From positions 79,998 to 143,997 of the forward strand of contig JAPEVC010000078.1 of assembly GCA_027946555.1 (NCBI GenBank): a stretch of 64,000 nt of DNA, in the 5' to 3' direction. Source of the DNA: Gnomoniopsis sp. IMI 355080. Taxonomy: Eukaryota > Ascomycota > Sordariomycetes > Diaporthales > Gnomoniaceae. A program made the translations under genes and the position numbers. Shown piece by piece: positions 56,884 through 64,000 of the stretch (positions within the stretch are counted from its first letter, which is position 1; the number at the start of each line of letters is the position of its first letter). The notes beneath the pieces are model-generated. The model worked only from the letters and a program-made list of their open reading frames with translations. It was not told where the DNA came from and made no database searches.

Positions 56884-59168
56884 ATGGCATCTACAGAGTT
56901 ACCTGATAGGACTATGGCATCTACACAGCTAGCTGAGTCTCAAGTTGATGTGTAAGAGATGACAGTCCCCGTATGACATCTCTTAACCCTTACTGACGAA
57001 CAGACGTTAGGTTGATTATTGGAGCTGGCCCTGCTGGGTGAGTCAACAAACATAGCTAGCAAAAGCTGCAGCAAGTATACATCCATGGATGCCGGTCCCT
57101 TCTGACATGAAACAGGCTTATGGCGGCAGCCTGGATGGCACACTGCGGCGTAAAAGCTCGGATCGTCGATAAGAGGAACTCGAAGATTTTCTGCGGTCAG
57201 GCGGACGGTCTCCAGTGTCGCAGCCTGGAAATCTTCGACAGTCTTGGTTTCGCTGATCGCGTGTGGCACGAGGCGAACCATATGCTTGAGGTGAGTCTTG
57301 CGTTGAATCCAAATTAGATTAAAATATCCATTCGACTGACATACGCGACAGATCTGCATGTGGGTGCGTGAAACTTATTGAATTCCAAACCCCTCTCCAG
57401 TGCGGTGTGATTAACCAATGAGCAGAATCCTGGCCCAGACGGAACCATTCGCCGTTCCGACAGAATTCCGGACACGATTCCGGGACTGTCACGTTTCCAG
57501 CAGGTGGTCCTCCACCAAGGCCGTATCGAGCGTTTCTTCTTGGATAACATCAAGAAATACTCCAAAGACTCGATCAAGGTGGAGCGTGGAGTGCTACCCG
57601 AGTCCCTCAAGATAGATGAGACCAAGGTCAATGACGACTCAGCCTTCCCCGTGACCGTTCGACTTCGCCACCTGACGGACGAGGAAGCCACACCGCCGCA
57701 GCAACCTAGCGCGAGCAAGGTGGCCGACGGTATCTTCCGGAGCAACCTTATTCAGGAAAATGATGAAGACAAGCTGCTCAAGCAGAGTGAGTCTCGTGCT
57801 GGGCAGGACGAGATCGTCCATGCCAAGTATGTTATCGGCTGTGACGGCGCTCGAAGCTGGACGAGACAGGCGCTTGGTTTCGAGCTGCAGGGTGAGGCAA
57901 CCGATTTCATTTGGGGTGTAATGGACATTATCCCCATCACGGACTTCCCGGATATCCGCATGAGGTGTGCTATTCACTCGGCTGAAAGTGGCAGTCTGAT
58001 GGTTATTCCCCGCGAAAACAAGCTGGTCCGACTGTACATCCAGCTCAAGGAGGTGGTGCCAGATGCTTCCGGACGGGCAGATCGATCAAAGATCACGCCG
58101 GAGCTGATCTTCGGTGCCGCACAGAAGATCTTGTCGCCATACAAGCTAGAGTACGAGTACTGTGACTGGTGGACTGCGTACCAAATTGGACAGCGCGTGG
58201 GGACGAATTTCTCTGCGCACGATCGCGTGTTCCTGGCCGGTGACGCCGTGCACACACACTCACCCAAAGCCGGCCAGGGCATGAATGTTTCTATGCAAGA
58301 CTGCTACAATCTGGGCTGGAAGGTTGCATTGGCCGCTAAGGGGGTGATCAAGCGAGACGTCCTAAGCACTTACCAAAGTGAACGCCGCCGTGTTGCACAG
58401 GATCTCATTGAGTTCGACCACCGCTTCAGCAGGCTCTTCTCTGGTCGTCCAGCCAAAGATCTCCTCGACACGGAGGGCATCAGCATGGAGGAATTCAAAG
58501 ATGCGTTCGAGAAAGGCAACCAGTTTGCTTCGGGCTTGTCTGTCAACTACGGGTCAAGCATACTTGAGGCCAAGTCCACAGCTGACAACGACAGCCAGGT
58601 CGTGTCAAAAATCACAAGCAAGCAGGACCTCGCTACTGGACTTCCTATTGGCATGCGGTTCAACAGCTTCAAAGTCCTCAACCAAGCCGACGCACGGCCA
58701 TGGCACTTCCAAGAGCGTCTCCCTGCGGATGGTCGCTTCCGGATTGTGATCTTTGCGGGAGACATTCTTAGCCCAGCACAAAAGGCTCGCGTTGACGCTT
58801 TGTGCGCGTCATTGGACAAGCCAACGAGCTTCTTGAGACGTGCCACCCCGCAAAATGCCAAAATTGACAGCGTGGTCGAGGTGTTGACCATCCACTCATC
58901 CCCTCGGACGGAAACAGAGCTGCTGCGAGACTTCCCCGAGATCTTGCACCCATATGATGAACATTCCGGATGGGACTACAACAAGGTTTTCGTTGATGCC
59001 GATAGTTACCACGAGGGCTTTGGGGACGCGTATAAGAACTATGGCGTCGACAAGACCAAGGGATGTGTTGTTGCCGTCAGGCCGGATCAGTACGTTGGGT
59101 GGATTGGTGATCTGGAGGACTTTGGCGAGCTGGAGCAGTATTTCGAGGGTATTTTGGCGATGCCATGA
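56884..59168 (+). CDS. FAD-dependent monooxygenase, phenol 2-hydroxylase type
   Basis: Five exons, 56884-56951, 57011-57037, 57116-57290, 57352-57363 and 57426-59168, give 674 residues. Class A flavoprotein hydroxylases add oxygen to phenolic rings with NADPH. Seen: VDVLIIGAGPAGLMAA (FAD GxGxxG, built across exons 1-3), VDKRNSKIFCGQADGLQCRSLEIFDSLG, NPGPDGTIRRSDRIPDTIPG, QVVLHQGRIERFFLDNI, YVIGCDGARSWTR (DG motif) and DRVFLAGDAVHTHSPKAGQGMN (GD motif). The C-terminal part (about 490-674), with RFRIVIFAGD and RPDQYVGWIGD, is the thioredoxin-like domain of phenol hydroxylases. Exon 4 is only 12 bases (ATC TGC ATG TGG). A 15-base repeat at 56881-56895 and 56911-56925 duplicates the start, giving two in-frame MAST starts. 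Confidence 0.88.
57352..57363 (+). other. 12-base microexon (ICMW)
   Basis: Flanked by introns of 61 bases (57291-57351, GTGAGT...GACAG) and 62 bases (57364-57425, GTGCGT...GAGCAG), both of normal fungal size. Skipping it keeps the frame but deletes four residues before NPGPDG, where related flavoprotein hydroxylases have a conserved W-N-P. Confidence 0.65.
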
Positions 59169-59888
59169 GGTTAGGATAGCCTGAATCACCAGAAGATAAT
59201 TCTTTGAATAATCTAATTCCTTCCCAGAACTTCGCCCTCGTTATAATCCCACCTAAGGTTGCAGTGATGTAGCGGTCCGGGTGCCCACATACGGCTTATG
59301 ATCTAATAGGGGCTCAAGCTATATTGTATACGACCCCCTTTGATGACGCATCTTCAGTCAAACATTTTCTCGTGGTTTCAGCAAAAGACAAAGATGGATA
59401 GGGACAGCCAAGCAAGACAGCTGGACAACGGAACCCCTTGGTCAGATAAGTTCACACAGAGAAAATGCGAATTTGTCCGCCTATTGACTATTTGAACGAC
59501 TCACTTGGAGGTTGTATTCCAGCCCTAGGAGCATGCCAGGTAGTTCACATATCGAGATTAGAAGCCTGGATTAGCCCTACACTTTTCCTAGGGTCCTCTT
59601 CCGGGAATTAAGTCCGGGTATTGCGGCTAGAAAAGAACAAATCAGCCGCTCGACAAGCCCAAGCAGACAAGGTATGACCAGGTATATGTCTACAAAGTAG
59701 ATGAAGTATAAGAGGCTTCTGCGGCGGATAAGATACTCTTGGTCCAACTTTTCATGTCAAGCAGGTAACCACTCGGTGACCTACCTTGTCGTGGATTCCC
59801 AGCAAAAGGAGCATGGAGCATGAACCAATTCGTACATGAATGATCATGGAAACACGGGAAGCAATTATTCGAGCTCTCTGATCAGTAT
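59169..59888. other. Intergenic up to the transposon boundary
   Basis: 720 bases after the monooxygenase stop. Composition is ordinary until about 59.9 kb, where AT-content rises sharply. No gene seen. Confidence 0.5.
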
Positions 59889-60024
59889 TGTTGGAAGGTG
59901 GCACCGGCACTAGACTGCTAGTCAGCTACTGTTATTATGGCCTTCAGCCAAGAGCCTTCCGCTCTATAGTTTTTCCTCCGAATAATAATAAATAGAGAAT
60001 ATAACTTCGTTTCTATCTTTAATA
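59889..60024 (+). repeat. Putative 5' LTR of the copia relic
   Basis: Starts TGTTGG at 59889, a usual fungal copia LTR start, and may end near 60024 (AATA, perhaps a mutated CA end). The following GGTTATAAGC looks like a decayed tRNA primer-binding site. Exact ends are inferred; no second LTR is visible. Confidence 0.35.
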
Positions 60025-61632
60025 GGTTATAAGCCCGGCCTTATATACCTTATTTTTTTTAAAGTTATTATTAATTCTGTTTCGATTAATCGATTATTAT
60101 TATTCGGAACTCGGAATCGGATTTTAGCTATATATTATTAACCCTGCACCTCTATAGCTAACCCGTAGCTAAAACCCGTTTATTATTAGTCAAGTTATAT
60201 TAAGTATCTACTTCTTTTATTAATTTAAACCCCCTTTAAACCTTCCTCTATTATATCTATTGCTATTGCTGGCAAAGGACTTCTAGTCTTTAACTTCTGT
60301 TTAGACCCGTCTTTACTATTAAAATTCGAAGCCGACGGCGGAAATTACCCAGATTTCCGTGCCGCCTGGACTCGTGCATTTTGCTATGCCGGCCTTCTTG
60401 ATATCATCGACGGCACCACGGCCCGCCTAAGCGCTGCCGCCGTCGAAGCTTATTAGGCGTGGGAATATAAAGATAATTAAGCTTTTATGATGCTATTGTT
60501 AGCAATCTACTATGACCTGATAACGAAAATCACTAGCACGGCAACCTCCGCCGACGCCTGGCGCCTGCTGGCCGAACGGTTCGATCGCGATACTAGCAAC
60601 GCCGTTATCTACCTCTTCTATCTATTAACGAACCTTCGATACGAGGACGGCGGCGACCTATAAGCATACCTCGATATATTTCGCCAGCTGTGGATAAAGC
60701 TATATACCTGAATAGCGATATCCTGAAAGCCGGTTATAACCTCTATGCGAATGATGTTCGAATCCGATGAGGTTAAAGGTTCGTTCTTTCTGACTACCCT
60801 GCCGGAATAGTATGGATAACGTCGTCGATAACCTTAGCACCCAGGGCCTTACGAAGTTTTCAGATATCGAGCCGAAGATGCTGGATATCGTCGGCTGTAC
60901 TTAAGTCAACACTGAAGCGGCATACTATACTTTAATAGGCCGTAAGGCCGCCTCGAAGTCGAATAAGGGAAAAGCCTCGATATCTTCGACATCGTCCAAA
61001 CCCTCCGATAAAGTCGAATACACCTAGCGTCGTGCTCGCAACTTTATATTTATTAGTTATCTCTATACTAACTATAATCGCCTAGCTGAGTATAAAGCTA
61101 AGAAGCAATAGCTATAGAATAAGCTATAGAAATGGAAACGAGGAACCGCTAATAACTAAGCGAACGACTTAGATAACGATTCGTCTTTAGATACCGCTGC
61201 CGACGACGTCGTCGTATTCACTGCCATAACTGACTCAGACCTATCTGAAATTTCCGCCTTTATAGCTAAGCTGCTAGATTATATAAGTATATCTCTAGGT
61301 TAGATCTTTGATTCGGGAGCTTCTAAATATATATCCGGTCGTGCCGAAGACTTTATCGACTTACGCCTATAGAAAGGAACTATCACCGTCGCTGGTGGTG
61401 TACGCCTACCTGTCGAAGGTATTAGATCTATAGAACTTCTGCTACGACTGCCGGATAATTCCATTTATAAATACATCTTGTTTAACGTTCTATATAGCCG
61501 CTACCTTAAGGTAACCCGTTTCTTTAGCTAGACTTTAGTCTATAAACGATACTACCTCGAAGCCTACGGCAATAATATATTCGTGCGAATAAAAGGCGTC
61601 GAGTCATAGCGGATACTGTGGGCCAAGTTCAA
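59889..61632 (+). mobile_element. RIP-decayed Ty1/copia retrotransposon, Gag-protease part
   Basis: From ~60331 one plus frame reads a copia-type Gag for ~160 codons with stops but no frame break: DFRAAWTRAFCYAGLLDIID, ADAWRLLAERFDRD and NLRYEDGGDL followed by YLDIFRQLW. Interruptions are TAG or TAA, as expected from C-to-T or G-to-A changes at CAG, CAA or TGG codons. Around 61304-61324 another frame gives IFDSGAS, the active-site motif of copia aspartic protease, so at least one indel also separates the parts. Integrase and reverse transcriptase are not visible. From 59190 to the window end no open frame of 60 codons exists on any strand. The element is dead. Confidence 0.75.
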
Positions 61633-63822
61633 TGTTACAGTGGAATCAGGAAGGGCTGCACTAGGTGCACAAAGCGCTAGCGTATCGCTAATACCTAGCC
61701 CATTCCCCGCTTCTGCTTTATTAAGGATTCTTACTCCTATAAGAATCAGCTTCTATATTATTAGAGAGCTAATATTAATACTATCGTTACCACCCCTATT
61801 AGTGATCTCTGCCTAATTATAGTATTAATCCCTCGGCGTCTCTAATAACTCTAATTCTTCTATTTCAATCGCCCGGAGATACTAATAGTATTATAATCGC
61901 CCCTCGAGATAATAAGTCCTCTATAACTCTATTAAAAGGCGTTAGCAATCCGCTAATTCCTCTTTAGCTACCTGCTAATAGCAAATAGATTTTATAAAGC
62001 CTCGCCGTAGCGAATTAATATATCGCTAAATTAAAAGAGTTAATATATACTTAGGAATAGCTATAATAGCTAAAGATAAGACTTAGACTTAAATTAGCAG
62101 CGGCTACCCGGCGATATAAAAACGACTTATAATTATCTTCCTTAGATATTAATATATGAATTAAGAATATCGCTACCCTCTTATATTAGGCTAGCTATTA
62201 TTAACGGGATAATTAGCTATATAATCTTATATAAAAATTCGAGGCATCCTTTAGAAAATTTTATAAGGGGTAGAAGAAGATTCTTATTACCCTTAATTAT
62301 ATTAATAATAAATATTAAGCGAGATAGGATCGATTCCTAAAGGAATAGATAAAGGAGTAACGGCGAGAATATTAAAAGGACTAGCTATATTTTAAGGAAT
62401 AGTCTAAGACCCTTCTACGCTTTATAGATTAAGGTATTAATAGCCTTACTACCTAACTCGAGGAGGTATAATAGAAGGAGGGATAGTACCCTTTAGTATT
62501 CTATAATTATTTAAATAGCTTAGAAAAATAATAAGAAGGCCTTTAGGAGTCGGACCTTAGTAGAGTATTATACTTCTATAGGAAACTTACCCTTAAGTTA
62601 AGGGCGAAGATCTGACTATAAATCTATAATCTCCTAGATACTTATATATCTATACTCGATACCGCTATTTAAGTCTATAAAGGGGATAAAGAGATATAGC
62701 GGCTTTAGAATAAACGGAAGAACCCTAGTAACCCCGTAGGCCCTTTTAAGATACCCCGCTAGCAATTAAACCAGTAAGCCACGAATTATCCTCCTCCTCC
62801 CTATACCTTTAATACCAGCTATACTAATAATATAGTAATAAAGCTATAGCGGAATATAAGTACTATATTATTAATACCTACTCTTAATACCCTTAGCAGT
62901 AATAGTCAGCTATTATAATGCTATCTATATAATAGTAAAACCTATCTCTCTAGAGTATACCCTAGAAAAGCTTAAATCTAAAGGGCTTTATATAGTATTA
63001 GGCATCGAAAAAACTAGAGGCTAAAGGAATTACCCCTACCCCGCCTTTAATATATCCACTAATAGGGACCTCTTTATAATTTTTAATCTCTATAAATATA
63101 TAAGTTGTCGGTAAGTTATATATAATCCTTATAGACCTTAATATTATAACGGAAGCAGACTTTATTAGCTATAAGTTAGTTTAGAAACTCTAGCTTAAGG
63201 AATTTAAATTTAATATACCCCTCTTAAAGGTAATAGATGTTACCTTTACCCTTACCTATAGAGTCTTTAATATACCTATTATTACTACTGATAATAAGGG
63301 AGTTACTAGATCCTTTCTTAGGTCTTATATAGTAGTCGATAGGAGTATAACCGAGGATAATAGTCTAATCCTCTTATCTATAACTACCCTATAAGAATAT
63401 AATATTCACTTAACAGCACGCTAGAGGTAATAATAGTTTAATACCCCTTCCTAAAGGTTCGAAATCTATTTTATTAAGCAGTTTTATACTATTACCTATA
63501 ATTACGCTTTTATCTACTCTATTTCCTAGATTAACTTAATAACTTCTTTATAAGTTGATAATAAGAAATAAGCGGATAGCCCGCTATCCTCTAAGATCCC
63601 GATAGAGTTATTCCTTTAGAGTAATATATTTAACGACTTAAATATAAAAATCCTCCCCTCTTATAAGTCTATAGACTACCCTATTGATATTTAAGAGGGT
63701 ATAGAGCCCCCTTATAGACCTATTTACCCCTTATTATAAAAGGAGTTAACGGAGCTTCGCTAATACCTCGACGATAATTTACAAATAAGCCGCATTTAAC
63801 CATTAAAGAGTCTAGCCGGTGC
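61633..63822 (+). mobile_element. RIP-decayed Ty3/gypsy retrotransposon, truncated in reverse transcriptase, probably nested in the copia relic
   Basis: A new element appears to begin near 61633 with TGTTACAG, a typical fungal gypsy LTR start, in a short patch less AT-rich than its surroundings. Downstream, broken frames give a gypsy-like Gag (about 62200-62760, charged with many Lys/Arg) and, at 63704-63822, the start of reverse transcriptase: EPPYRPIYPLL, KELTELR, YLDDNL and KSLAGA, each separated by TAA/TAG. In gypsy elements this block precedes the polymerase core, here lost: the homology stops at SLAGA and a tandem repeat follows. Nesting is inferred because copia sequence ends where this begins. 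Confidence 0.7.
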
Positions 63823-63838
63823 CTGATGGCCATGAAGG

Positions 63839-63984
63839 CACGATGGATTCGCATGGTGAACACACGGTGAATTCATATGGTGAACACACGGTGAATTCAC
63901 ACGGTGAACCCACGGTAAATTCACCGGCAATCGCACGGTGTATATATAGTGAATTCTCCTGGCGAATATACGGTATATTTATAG
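63839..63984 (+). repeat. Degenerate 24-bp (2 x 12) tandem repeat
   Basis: Units of 24 bp of the form ATGGTGAACACACGGTGAAT plus TCAT or TCAC, each made of two 12-bp halves built on CGGTGAA. At least two near-perfect and several degenerate copies are seen. GTGAATTCAC within the unit is a perfect palindrome. The repeat may continue beyond the window. Confidence 0.75.
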
Positions 63985-64000
63985 TAGACTTTATATAGCC

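Noticed and set aside
63839..63984. CRISPR-like array
   Set aside because: The units are directly adjacent without unique spacers, and the genome is fungal; it is a tandem repeat.
1..64000. tRNA or rRNA genes
   Set aside because: I looked for T-arm words such as GGTTCGAATCC and cloverleaf-compatible contexts on both strands and found none I could fold convincingly; a tRNA scan would settle it.

Overview
The window looks like nuclear DNA of a filamentous ascomycete (Pezizomycotina). Genes are split by short GT-AG introns of about 50-235 bases, and the families are fungal: a Zn2Cys6 regulator, a PTH11-like rhodopsin-domain receptor, an eqolisin peptidase, a GH12 glucanase and an AOX-like GMC oxidase. 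The last ~4 kb are AT-rich retrotransposon relics full of in-frame TAA/TAG, as repeat-induced point mutation (RIP) produces. Genus and species cannot be read from the sequence. All exon models are by eye from splice signals and frame continuity.

Left part (1-30.6 kb): 3' end of a GH12 endoglucanase/xyloglucanase; a membrane short-chain reductase with His where the catalytic Tyr should be; a secreted precursor of near-identical Kex2-bounded peptide repeats; an AOX-like GMC oxidoreductase; a gene-poor 4 kb; a small membrane protein; a GNAT acetyltransferase; a multi-pass membrane protein; a 616-residue protein with an LRAT/NlpC-like His...Cys core; an alpha-glucoside-type MFS permease; a conserved 194-199 residue fungal protein; a Tim17-like membrane protein; proline dehydrogenase; and the KEOPS subunit Cgi121.

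Middle (30.6-46.7 kb): a gene-poor 9.7 kb tract in which I support only a two-exon gene piece of unknown family, then a 943-residue Zn2Cys6 transcription factor and another empty 3 kb.

Right part (46.7-59.2 kb): an intronless amidohydrolase-3 enzyme; a convergent pair of a small cysteine-rich secreted protein and an eqolisin; an orphan two-exon gene; a PTH11-like receptor; and a phenol-hydroxylase-type FAD monooxygenase with a 12-base microexon. From ~59.9 kb to the end lies a decayed Ty1/copia element that appears to be interrupted by a decayed Ty3/gypsy element, which breaks off in reverse transcriptase next to a 12/24-bp tandem repeat.

Most genes look like independent metabolic, transport and secreted-protein genes. 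The most unusual object is the repeat peptide precursor at 3.3-4.2 kb, flanked by two redox enzymes. It has the layout of fungal kexin-processed peptide precursors but lacks the aromatic core residues and UstYa-type partners of known cyclic-peptide (dikaritin) clusters.
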